64,000 bases of DNA, taken from positions 1 to 64,000 of the forward strand of contig UQIC01000009.1 in assembly GCA_900540985.1 (NCBI GenBank), written 5' to 3'. Position 1 is the stretch's first letter. Every line of letters begins with the position of its first letter. The notes under the pieces were generated by a model. The model saw nothing but the letters and a program-made list of their open reading frames with translations, was not told where the DNA came from and ran no database searches. Made by a program: the position numbers and the translations under genes. Shown here piece by piece: positions 56,247 to 64,000 of this stretch. Source of the stretch: an uncultured Collinsella sp. (GTDB lineage: Bacteria; Actinomycetota; Coriobacteriia; Coriobacteriales; Coriobacteriaceae).

Positions 56247-57245
56247 TTAGCGCGCCATTGCATCGCGGCCGGCCTCGACGCGCTTGCGCTGGGCGGCGCG
56301 CTCCTCGCCGGTCAGACGCTCAAAGAAGTGCCCGATAAGCGAGGCGAGCACCTGCTGAAACAACGTTCCACACATGACGGGAAACACAACTTCGCCCGGA
56401 AAGTATTGCGTGGCGATGACGGCGCCCGAAGAGATATTGCGCATGCCGCAGGTAAAGCACATGGTGGTCGTTTCGCTATATGGCAGATGCAGCGCGCGGG
56501 CGACCAGAATGCCCACGACAAAACCGCTGATGGCGAACACCAGAATAAAGAGGGCGACTTCCAGGCGCACCGCGTTCATGTGTAGCACGTACTCGCTCAT
56601 GGCGGTGGAGTTGGACGCGATGACGCCCATCATCATAAATTTGCAGGCGGGCGAGAGCGCGGGGGAGAGTTTCTCGTGTCCCCAGCCGTGCGTGAGCTCG
56701 TTGATCACGATGCCGAGCACGGCGGGGATGGCAATCATAAAGGCCATGTTCTGCATCATGCTCGGAACATCGATTGCGACGGTGGCGCCCAACAGGAGCT
56801 TGAGCGTGAGCGGAATCGTCACGGGCGATATAACCGAGGACGTCAGGATGATGGTGAGCGCGAGCGGGCCGTTGCCGCCGAACATGCTGATCCACATAAA
56901 GGCAGTGACTGCCACGGGTACGCTGTACTCGAGCACGATGCCGCAGACAAGGTTGGGGTTGGAACCAAAGAACAACGATCCCATGGCATAGGCCGCGATG
57001 GGAATAAGCGCCGCCGAGACAAATAACGCCAAAATCAGATGCAGGGGACGGTGGAACACCTCAGCCACCTGGTGGAAGGTGTTGCTGAGCGCGCCTTGGA
57101 ACGTCATAAAGGCAAACAGGGTGGGAACGATGGGCTTGAGAACGCCGATCTGCTGAGGAAAGAGCACGCCGAGCGCCACGCAAATCGGAACGATGACCTG
57201 CATATGTCCTGCGAGAAATTTGCCCAGTCCAACCCATTGCTTCAT
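56247..57245 (-). CDS. Bile acid:sodium symporter (BASS/SBF) family transporter
   Basis: The 332-residue protein has about nine to ten predicted helices. Landmarks are PIVPTLFAFMTFQGALSNTF, VLEYSVPVAVTAFMWISMFGG, SSVISPVTIPLTLKLLLG and CFTCGMRNISSGAVIATQYF (family pattern GMxNxxxGxxxA). BASS proteins import organic anions with sodium; bile acid as substrate is unproven, although plausible in the gut. The start ATG at 57245 has only a weak upstream GGAG. It stands alone, converging on the cutC operon. Confidence 0.85.
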   Translation of the reverse strand: MKQWVGLGKFLAGHMQVIVPICVALGVLFPQQIGVLKPIVPTLFAFMTFQGALSNTFHQVAEVFHRPLHLILALFVSAALIPIAAYAMGSLFFGSNPNLVCGIVLEYSVPVAVTAFMWISMFGGNGPLALTIILTSSVISPVTIPLTLKLLLGATVAIDVPSMMQNMAFMIAIPAVLGIVINELTHGWGHEKLSPALSPACKFMMMGVIASNSTAMSEYVLHMNAVRLEVALFILVFAISGFVVGILVARALHLPYSETTTMCFTCGMRNISSGAVIATQYFPGEVVFPVMCGTLFQQVLASLIGHFFERLTGEERAAQRKRVEAGRDAMAR

Positions 57246-57520
57246 ATGCTCTTGTGACTCCCTTTGCTCGTGAATCCGTTTTGAATGGATATGCTAGACG
57301 CTCGCATGCGTCCGTGTGGCTGAAACGCTCGATTATTTCGAGGCTATTACCGCCCTCGTTTATCGAAACCACGGCGTGCTGGATGTTGTGCGTCCGCGCT
57401 GCACGGTATAATAAATCCGTTCAACAGATCTGCCTGCCGAAGCGGGCATGCACAGAGGACTCATCGCTATGAACCGTGAGAGGTATCGCGGCGACCTGCC
57501 CCTATCGGGGGTGGGCGCCT

Positions 57521-60500
57521 ATGTCATCGCTTAAGACGACGCATCGCTGGGCGGTCGCTCAGCAAAACCCCGAGCTCGAAAAGGAGCTTTCGGCTGGCCT
57601 GGGCATACCCGGGCTGGTGGCGCGCATTATGGTTGCGCACGGCATTACATCCATCGAAGAAGGTCAGCTGTTTTTGACGCCTTCACTCGATCGCGACTGG
57701 GCCGACCCACTCATTATCCCAGGCATGTCGGTCGTTGCCGACCGCGTCGAGCGCGCTATTCGCAACCGCGAGCACATCGCGGTTTTTGGCGATTTTGACG
57801 TTGACGGTATTACGTCGACCTGCCTGTTGACCGAGGCGCTGCGCACGTTTGGCGCCAATGTCACACCGTTTATTCCGCATCGCTTTGACGAGGGCTACGG
57901 TCTTTCGCGCGCGGCGCTCGACCGCGTTAACGAGCTCGCTCGCCCCCAGCTGATCGTGACCGTCGATAACGGCATTGCCGCCAAGGAAGAGGTCTCCTAT
58001 CTGGAGAGCCTGGGGATCGATTTGGTGGTCACGGACCATCACGAGCCCTCCGATCAGGTGCCGCAGGGCGTGCCCCTGACCGACCCTAAGCTCGAGGACG
58101 AGGGTCCTTCGCGTGAGCTTGCCGGTGCCGGCGTGGCACTCAAGCTGGTACAGGTCTTGGGCGAGCGCCTGGGCAAGCCGTCGTATTGGCGCTCGCTGAT
58201 CGAGGTCGCGGCGCTGGGTACCGTGTCCGACATGATGCCGCTGACGCCCGAGAACCGCGCGCTAGTCGCCGAGGGCATCCAGCAGATGCGCGTGACCGCC
58301 CGCCCCGGCTATATCGCGCTGGCCGCGCTCGCCAAGGCCGACCTCTCTAGTATTACGGCCGATGGCCTGTCGTTTTCGCTCATTCCCCGCCTGAACGCCG
58401 CCGGCCGCATGGCCGATCCCAAGCTGGCGCTCGACCTGCTGCTTGCCCGCGATCCTATCGAGGCAAGCGCGCTGGCGGTCGAGCTCGAGGAGATCAACCG
58501 TCAGCGCCGCGAGATCGAGGCGGAGCTCACGCGCGATGCCATGGCAAAGGTCGAGGAGACCTATGATGGCGGTCGCGCAATTGTCGTGGGTGGCGAGGGC
58601 TGGCACGAGGGCGTCAAGGGCATCGTGGCGAGCCGCCTGACCAACCGTTATCACGTGCCGGCGCTGCTGTTCTCGATCGAAGACGGTATCGCTCGCGGTT
58701 CGGGTCGCTCGGTGGGCAAGGTCAACCTGTTCGACGCCGTAGAACGCTGCTCCGATCTGCTGATTCGTCGCGGCGGGCATGCGGGCGCGGTGGGCGTGAC
58801 CATCGAGGCGTCCAAGCTCGACGAGTTCCGTCGTCGCCTTTCCGCCGTGCTGTCCGAGCTTCCCGCCGAGGACTTTGAGGACACCGACGAGGTTGCCGCC
58901 ACCGTCGACCTCTCCGAGCTGAATATTGAGACCATCGAGCAGATCTCCCGTCTTGAGCCGTTTGGCCAGGGCAACAAGGTGCCGCTGTTAGCGGCCGAGG
59001 GCGTGACGATGTGCGATCGCGCCGTGGTGGGCAAAACCGGCGAGCACATGCGCTTCGTGGCGACCGATGGCGCCGCGAGCGTGCCGGCCATCATGTTCCG
59101 CGTGCCGCAGATCGACAGGCTTATCAATTGCGACAGCGCCGTCGATTTGGTGTTCGAGGCCGTGGCTGAGCATTGGCAAGGTCGCGTAAAGCCAAAGCTC
59201 ATGATCAAGGATGTCTTGGTCCGCGATACCACGGCGCCCAGTGTTGACGACCCGGCATGTGAGCTTCGCCGCGGTGTGGAGCCTGCGGACGCCGGTCTTC
59301 GTCTGGAGTCCCGCAAGCGCCAAACGCTCGCCCAGCTTTCCTATACCGAGCTGACGCGCTCGCTTATTCATAGCTTTATCGGCTCGAACCAGCCGCACCG
59401 CGCGCAGGTCGAGGCGCTCGATGCCCTGGCCGATCACCAAAGTGTTCTGGCCGTTATGGGAACGGGGCGCGGCAAGTCTCTTATCTTCCATGTGCATGCC
59501 GCGCGCGAGGCGGTCCTTCGCGGGCGTGCGAGCATCTTTGTCTATCCGCTGCGCGCGCTCGTTGCCGACCAGGCCTATCACCTCTCGTCGACGATGGCCG
59601 CGCTCGGCATTGGCGTGGGCGTGCTGACCGGCGAGACCGTGGAGGCGGCGCGCGATGACGTGTTTGCCGGCTTGGCTTCGGGCCGCACCGGCATCGTGCT
59701 CACGACGCCCGAGTTCCTGTCCATTCACCGCGACCGCTTTGCGCGTTCGGGGCGCATCGGGTTTGTCGTTATCGATGAGGCGCATCATGCCGGTCTTGCC
59801 AAGGGCGGCGACCGTAGCGCCTATCTCGACATGCCCGATATCCTCAAGGCCCTGGGCGATCCGGTCGTTCTGGCGGCGACGGCCACCGCGACGGCTCCGG
59901 TTGTGGCCGAGCTCGCCCGCGTGCTACCGATTACCCGTACGGTGGTCGACGAGACGGTGCGCGAGAACTTGCAGCTCGAGGACGACCGAGATCTTGCAAG
60001 CCGCGAGAACCGCCTGGTGTCAATCGTGGCGACGGGGGAGAAGACCGTCATCTACGTCAACTCGCGCGACCAGTCCGTGGCGCTTGCTAAGACGCTGCGC
60101 AAGCGGGTGCCCGATTGCGCGACCCGCATTGCGTTCTATAACGCGGGGCTTGCGCGCTCCGATCGTCGCCGTGTCGAGGAAGCGTTTCGTGACGGAAGCC
60201 TCAGCTGCATCGTTTCGACCTCTGCCTTTGGTGAGGGCGTGAACCTGCCCGATATCCGCCATGTCGTGCTCTACCACATGCCGTTTGGCAGCATTGAGTT
60301 CAACCAGATGAGCGGACGCGCCGGTCGCGACGGCCAACCTGCCGTGATTCACTTGCTCTATTCGTCGCGTGACGCTCGCATTAACGAGCGCCTGCTCGAC
60401 TGCTACGCGCCCGAGCGCGACGAGCTCGTCACGCTCTATCGAGCGCTGCAGACTATGTGGCGCTCCAACCGCGGCAAGACCGGAGACGACTCGTTTAGCG

Positions 60501-60808
60501 CGAGCGATATCGATATCGCGCAGATGTGTCTTGCCATCGATGCCCGCACGCCGGTTGACGAGCGCTCGGTGGCGAGCGGTCTGGGAATCTTCGAAGAGCT
60601 TGGCTTCTGTCGCGTTTCGGGGTTTGATGACACACGTCGCATTGCGATGGCCGAAAACCCCGGCCGTGTGCAATTGAGCAGGTCAATTCGCTATTTGGAG
60701 GGTCTGCGCTCGCGCATGGAGTTCTCGGCTTTCCGGAGCTGGGCGCTCGATTCGTGCGCTTCTGATATGCTAGCCAAAGTTAACCGCCCGATCGTACCGC
60801 GGGCCTAG
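57521..60808 (+). CDS. recJ: RecJ single-strand exonuclease fused to a superfamily II helicase
   Basis: The 1095-residue protein joins two enzymes. Residues 1-590 are RecJ: DFDVDGITST (91-100), TVDNGIAAKE, the DHH in VVTDHHEPSD (172-174), TVSDMMPLTPENR, and DHHA1 with RRGGHAGAVGV. From about residue 620 a RecQ/DEAH-like helicase follows: MGTGRGKSLIF (near 645), VIDEAHHAGLA (near 750), AATATATAPV, VSTSAFGEGVNLPD and QMSGRAGRDGQP (near 928). The fusion suggests coupled unwinding and 5'-3' degradation in recombination or repair. The reading frame is continuous. The ATG at 57521 after GGGGGTGG was chosen over 57476. The RSH gene follows 15 bases downstream. Confidence 0.92.
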   Translation: MSSLKTTHRWAVAQQNPELEKELSAGLGIPGLVARIMVAHGITSIEEGQLFLTPSLDRDWADPLIIPGMSVVADRVERAIRNREHIAVFGDFDVDGITSTCLLTEALRTFGANVTPFIPHRFDEGYGLSRAALDRVNELARPQLIVTVDNGIAAKEEVSYLESLGIDLVVTDHHEPSDQVPQGVPLTDPKLEDEGPSRELAGAGVALKLVQVLGERLGKPSYWRSLIEVAALGTVSDMMPLTPENRALVAEGIQQMRVTARPGYIALAALAKADLSSITADGLSFSLIPRLNAAGRMADPKLALDLLLARDPIEASALAVELEEINRQRREIEAELTRDAMAKVEETYDGGRAIVVGGEGWHEGVKGIVASRLTNRYHVPALLFSIEDGIARGSGRSVGKVNLFDAVERCSDLLIRRGGHAGAVGVTIEASKLDEFRRRLSAVLSELPAEDFEDTDEVAATVDLSELNIETIEQISRLEPFGQGNKVPLLAAEGVTMCDRAVVGKTGEHMRFVATDGAASVPAIMFRVPQIDRLINCDSAVDLVFEAVAEHWQGRVKPKLMIKDVLVRDTTAPSVDDPACELRRGVEPADAGLRLESRKRQTLAQLSYTELTRSLIHSFIGSNQPHRAQVEALDALADHQSVLAVMGTGRGKSLIFHVHAAREAVLRGRASIFVYPLRALVADQAYHLSSTMAALGIGVGVLTGETVEAARDDVFAGLASGRTGIVLTTPEFLSIHRDRFARSGRIGFVVIDEAHHAGLAKGGDRSAYLDMPDILKALGDPVVLAATATATAPVVAELARVLPITRTVVDETVRENLQLEDDRDLASRENRLVSIVATGEKTVIYVNSRDQSVALAKTLRKRVPDCATRIAFYNAGLARSDRRRVEEAFRDGSLSCIVSTSAFGEGVNLPDIRHVVLYHMPFGSIEFNQMSGRAGRDGQPAVIHLLYSSRDARINERLLDCYAPERDELVTLYRALQTMWRSNRGKTGDDSFSASDIDIAQMCLAIDARTPVDERSVASGLGIFEELGFCRVSGFDDTRRIAMAENPGRVQLSRSIRYLEGLRSRMEFSAFRSWALDSCASDMLAKVNRPIVPRA

Positions 60809-60823
60809 GGGAAGGGGACCTCG

Positions 60824-63184
60824 ATGGATGCCGCAGCCCGTACCGCCCATGATTCCACCCTCCAGCCGTTTTCGGAGATGGAGCACTATAAGCATGCCGA
60901 TGAGCTGCCGCCCGAGATTATGGCGGACAGCTACGACAAGCTGGAGCGCCTGTGCCTCAAATATATGAATGAGGACGACTTCTCCAAGGTGGAGCAGGCC
61001 TATTGCTTTGCCGCCGAGAAGCACTGCAACCAAAAGCGGCGCTCGGGTGAGATGTACATCAACCATCCCGTCGAGGTGGCTATCATTCTGGCCGACCTCA
61101 AGATGGACTGCGATGTGGTGTGCGCCGCGCTGCTACACGATACCGTCGAGGATACCGAGACCTCGCTCGCCGATGTTTCCGGTCTGTTTGGCGATACGGT
61201 GGCCGAGCTCGTCGATGGCGTGACCAAGCTCACCAACATTGAAGTCGATAGCATGGACGAGAAGCAGGCGCTTACGCTGCGCAAGATGTTCCTCGCCATG
61301 TCCAAGGACATCCGCGTCATTATCGTTAAGCTTGCCGACCGTCTGCACAACATGCGCACCCTTGCAGCTCTGCGCGAGGACCGTCGCCTGTTTAAGGCCC
61401 GTGAGACCATGGACGTGTATGCGCCTCTGGCCGACCGTCTGGGCATGAGCTCTATTAAGTGGGAGCTCGAGGACCTGTCCTTCTTCTACCTGGAGCCCGA
61501 TGCCTACCAGCGCATCGCACGCATGGTGGCTGAGTCGCGCGAGGTTCGCGAGCGCTATCTGGCCGAGACCATCAAGACGCTCACCGACGAGCTCAACCGC
61601 ATTGGCCTGGAGGGCTTCCAGATTAATGGCCGCTCCAAGCACTATTGGTCCATCTACCAAAAGATGAAGCGCAAGGGCAAGGAATTCTCCGAGATCTACG
61701 ATCTGGTGGCACTGCGCGTCATCACGCATTCGGTGCGCGATTGCTACTCCACACTCGGTGCGGTACATACGCTGTGGCACCCCATGCCCGGTCGCTTTAA
61801 AGACTATATCGCCATGCCCAAGGTCAATAACTACCAGTCGCTCCATACGACGGTAATCGGCCCCACGGCCCGCCCGCTCGAGATTCAGATTCGAACCTAC
61901 GAGATGCATGAGCAGGCCGAGTACGGCATTGCCGCCCACTGGCTCTATAAGAAGTCGGGCGGATCGTCTGCCTCCAAGACCAACGATGCGCAGCGTCTGG
62001 ACGATCAGATTAACTGGCTCAAGCACTCACTCGACTGGGCGGCGTCTGACGAGATTACCGATGCCAAGGAATACCTGCACTCGCTGAAGGTCGACCTCTT
62101 CGATCAAGAGATCTTCGTCTTTACGCCCAAGGGCGAGGTCATGGCGCTTCGTGCCGGCTCCACGCCGCTCGACTTTGCCTACGCCGTCCACACCGAGGTG
62201 GGCAACCACTGCGTCGGCGCTAAGATCAACGGTGCGGTGGCCCCGCTCACGCACGAGATCAAGACGGGCGACCGCGTTGAAATCTTGACCAACAAGAGTT
62301 CCAAGCCGTCGCGTGATTGGCTCAAGATCGTTAAGACACCTTCCGCCAAGTCAAAGATCCGCCGTTACTTTGCCGCCGCGACCAAAGACGATGACGCTGC
62401 TGCCGGCCGCGACATACTGGCCAAGGACCTGCGCAAGCGCGGGTATGGCATCTCTACGCCGCGATCCACGCGTGCGCTCAACGCCGTGGCGGAGCAGTTT
62501 AACTACAAGCAGCTCGAGGACCTGTTTGCCGCCGTCGGCGCAGGCAAGGTTGCCCCGCGCGCTGTGGGTAACAAGGTCGAGCAAATCTTGGACCCCAAGC
62601 CCGAGGAACAGCTCACCAAAGCCGAGGCTATCGCCGAGGTCGTCAAGCAGCCGGCCCGAGGCTCCAACCGCAAGCCGCAAAAGCGCGGTAAGAGCGCCAG
62701 CAACGGCATTATCGTCAAGGGCGAGAGCAACAGCGGCCTGCTGGTCCGTCTGGCGCATTGCTGCAATCCGGTGACGGGCGACGATATCGTCGGCTTCATC
62801 ACGCGCGGTCGTGGCGTTTCGGTGCATCGCGCCAACTGCCCCAACGTCAAGGGTCTTATGGAGCATCCCGAGCGCATGATCGAAGTGGAGTGGGACGGCG
62901 CTGCCGACACCCTCTTCCAGGTCGAGATCGTGGTCGAGTGCCTGGACCGCATGGGCCTTCTCAAGGATGTCACCATTGCCATTGGCGATGCGGGCGGCAA
63001 TATCCTTTCTGCCGCCACGTCGACCAACCGCGAGGGTATTGCAACCCTGCGCTTCATGGTCGAGATCTCGGACGCGAGTGGTCTGGATCCGCTGCTGGCC
63101 TCTATCAGCAGCGTTGACTCGGTCTACGACGCGCGCCGCCTGATGCCCGGCGAGGGTGGAGCCCAGCTTAAGCGCCGCATTTAG
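60824..63184 (+). CDS. relA: Bifunctional (p)ppGpp synthetase/hydrolase (RSH)
   Basis: The 786-residue Rel-type enzyme makes and degrades the stringent-response alarmone. Domains in order: HD hydrolase (ALLHDTVEDTE near residue 103, VKLADRLHNMRTL), synthetase (RSKHYWSIYQKMKRKG, GRFKDYIAMPKVNNYQSLHTTV near 324), TGS (FVFTPKGEVMALRAGSTPLD near 428), a zinc-finger-like helical region (RLAHCCNPVTGDDI) and a C-terminal ACT domain from about residue 702. Both active sites look intact. GGGGAAGGGGA precedes the ATG. It follows the RecJ-helicase gene by 15 bases and may be cotranscribed with it. Confidence 0.96.
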   Translation: MDAAARTAHDSTLQPFSEMEHYKHADELPPEIMADSYDKLERLCLKYMNEDDFSKVEQAYCFAAEKHCNQKRRSGEMYINHPVEVAIILADLKMDCDVVCAALLHDTVEDTETSLADVSGLFGDTVAELVDGVTKLTNIEVDSMDEKQALTLRKMFLAMSKDIRVIIVKLADRLHNMRTLAALREDRRLFKARETMDVYAPLADRLGMSSIKWELEDLSFFYLEPDAYQRIARMVAESREVRERYLAETIKTLTDELNRIGLEGFQINGRSKHYWSIYQKMKRKGKEFSEIYDLVALRVITHSVRDCYSTLGAVHTLWHPMPGRFKDYIAMPKVNNYQSLHTTVIGPTARPLEIQIRTYEMHEQAEYGIAAHWLYKKSGGSSASKTNDAQRLDDQINWLKHSLDWAASDEITDAKEYLHSLKVDLFDQEIFVFTPKGEVMALRAGSTPLDFAYAVHTEVGNHCVGAKINGAVAPLTHEIKTGDRVEILTNKSSKPSRDWLKIVKTPSAKSKIRRYFAAATKDDDAAAGRDILAKDLRKRGYGISTPRSTRALNAVAEQFNYKQLEDLFAAVGAGKVAPRAVGNKVEQILDPKPEEQLTKAEAIAEVVKQPARGSNRKPQKRGKSASNGIIVKGESNSGLLVRLAHCCNPVTGDDIVGFITRGRGVSVHRANCPNVKGLMEHPERMIEVEWDGAADTLFQVEIVVECLDRMGLLKDVTIAIGDAGGNILSAATSTNREGIATLRFMVEISDASGLDPLLASISSVDSVYDARRLMPGEGGAQLKRRI

Positions 63185-63220
63185 TCGCGACGAACGCGCC
63201 ATATTATCGATATTCGCTAC

Positions 63221-63248
63221 ACTCGAGGCATCGTTTGATGCCTCGAGT
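63221..63248 (+). terminator. Hairpin after the RSH gene
   Basis: ACTCGAGGCATC and GATGCCTCGAGT form a perfect 12-bp stem with a GTTT loop, followed by TCTATAG. It lies just before the ribosome-binding site of the next gene and could terminate or attenuate. Confidence 0.55.
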
Positions 63249-63268
63249 TCTATAGAGAGGAGAGGGAC

Positions 63269-63952
63269 ATGAGTGCTGTGTCCTTGGATGTAACTCCCAA
63301 GGGATCGGTCGAGATCGAGACGCTCGTAAACGGTCCCATTCAGACCAATAGCTATGCTGTTATTTCGGACAATGAGTGCGTGATTATCGACCCCGCATGG
63401 GAAGGCGAGCGCCTGGTGGAGCATATTCGAGCCGAGCATCCCAGCGTACGCGTGCTTGGCGCCGTTTGCACTCATGGCCATGCCGATCATGTTGGTGGTG
63501 TTGCCGGCGTGCGAACCACCGTTGGCGAGGGCTGCCAGTATGAGCTGTGTGCTAAGGATGCGGCGGTACCGCATGCGAACATCGAGGAACAGCGAGCTAT
63601 GTGGGGCATTGAGACGCCCGACCCCGGGGAGCCGACGCGCCTACTCGCCGAGGGCGATGCTATCGAGGTGGGCGATATCTGCCTGCAGGTGATCGAGACA
63701 CCAGGGCATACGCCGGGCGGGATCGTCTTGTTCGCCGTCACCGAGCAGGGAAGCATCGCCTTTGTTGGCGACACCCTGTTCCCGGGCAGCCACGGTCGCA
63801 CCGATCTTGCCGGTGGCGACGAGGCGGCGATTCTGCGCTCGCTCTCCAAGCTCGCCCGGCTTCTCCCGCCCGATACCGTTTGCCTAACCGGCCATGGCGA
63901 TTCGACCACCATGGCACGCGAGCTCATGCAGAACCCTTTCATGCAGGTGTAG
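63269..63952 (+). CDS. MBL-fold metallohydrolase (glyoxalase II-like)
   Basis: The 227-residue protein has the zinc-binding pattern of the metallo-beta-lactamase fold: THGHADHVGG (HxHxDH), then VIETPGHTPGGIVLF (His), FVGDTLFPGSHGRTD (Asp) and LTGHGDSTTM (His). It resembles the hydroxyacylglutathione hydrolase/YcbL group, which hydrolyses thioesters; the substrate is unknown. GGAGAGG precedes the ATG at 63269. It lies 84 bases after the RSH stop with a hairpin between them. Confidence 0.88.
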   Translation: MSAVSLDVTPKGSVEIETLVNGPIQTNSYAVISDNECVIIDPAWEGERLVEHIRAEHPSVRVLGAVCTHGHADHVGGVAGVRTTVGEGCQYELCAKDAAVPHANIEEQRAMWGIETPDPGEPTRLLAEGDAIEVGDICLQVIETPGHTPGGIVLFAVTEQGSIAFVGDTLFPGSHGRTDLAGGDEAAILRSLSKLARLLPPDTVCLTGHGDSTTMARELMQNPFMQV

Positions 63953-64000
63953 CTTTATAGTCAGCTTCTAAAGCACGAGAAGCGTCCAAACGTCAAGCTA
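63953..64000. other. Intergenic bases at the window end
   Basis: Forty-eight bases after the metallohydrolase stop. Nothing can be recognised. Confidence 0.5.

Overview
The window is a typical stretch of chromosome from a high-GC, anaerobic, low-oxygen-adapted actinobacterium. The gene set (PdxST with a divergent PdxR-type regulator, a rubredoxin-rubrerythrin, an EtfA carrying a ferredoxin domain beside a GlcD-type lactate dehydrogenase, a clostridial-type PurL, a single long RSH protein, Elp3) and the intergenic hairpins fit a gut Coriobacteriia such as Collinsella. That assignment is an inference from recognised proteins; no database search was possible. No rRNA, tRNA, CRISPR array, prophage or complete insertion sequence was seen.

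Layout. 1-5,000: vitamin B6 synthesis (pdxT, pdxS, divergent pdxR), then a PD-(D/E)XK-like orphan gene bracketed by two copies of a 119-bp imperfect palindrome; a third copy lies near 14.8 kb. 5-8.5 kb: rubrerythrin, and an iron alcohol dehydrogenase/aldehyde dehydrogenase pair behind two Rex-like boxes. 8.5-15 kb: a 27-codon membrane peptide, a HIRAN protein, a small acidic/basic protein, a phosphoesterase, a DUF2130 coiled-coil protein and a DUF3516 helicase. 15-21.6 kb: tRNA-modification genes trmB, a Trm9/ALKBH8-like methyltransferase and elp3, with an XRE regulator/DUF4097 pair and a spermidine-synthase-like gene between and after them. 21.6-27.2 kb: a three-gene minus-strand operon (TerB-N/TerB-C protein, BrxC/BrxD-like ATPase, Lhr/BrxHI-like helicase) that looks like a stand-alone defence or DNA-stress module. 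27.3-31.3 kb: a DUF554 membrane protein and a five-gene operon of exported proteins of unknown function.

31.7-48 kb: lactate oxidation (glcD-type subunit, etfB, ferredoxin-etfA), an HD hydrolase, azlCD, a KdgT-type permease, a diguanylate cyclase, an EamA transporter, purL, a CPA2-type antiporter and hom. 48.2-54.6 kb: a complete branched-chain-type ABC transporter with two tandem paralogous binding lipoproteins, followed by livH, livM, livG and livF; GlnR-like boxes precede both binding-protein genes. 54.7-64 kb: cutC, a DUF4931 protein, a BASS-family transporter, a RecJ-helicase fusion, the RSH alarmone enzyme and an MBL-fold hydrolase.

Most of the coding part is core metabolism. The parts deserving a second look are the 119-bp palindromes with fixed ends and structure-preserving interiors, the TerB/BrxD/helicase operon, the Elp3 and Trm9-like pair, the 62-bp tandem dyads before hom, and perfect intergenic dyads that share a GGGAC core. 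Start codons were often moved inward from the longest reading frame to an ATG or GTG preceded by a good ribosome-binding site; each such choice is stated in the entry.
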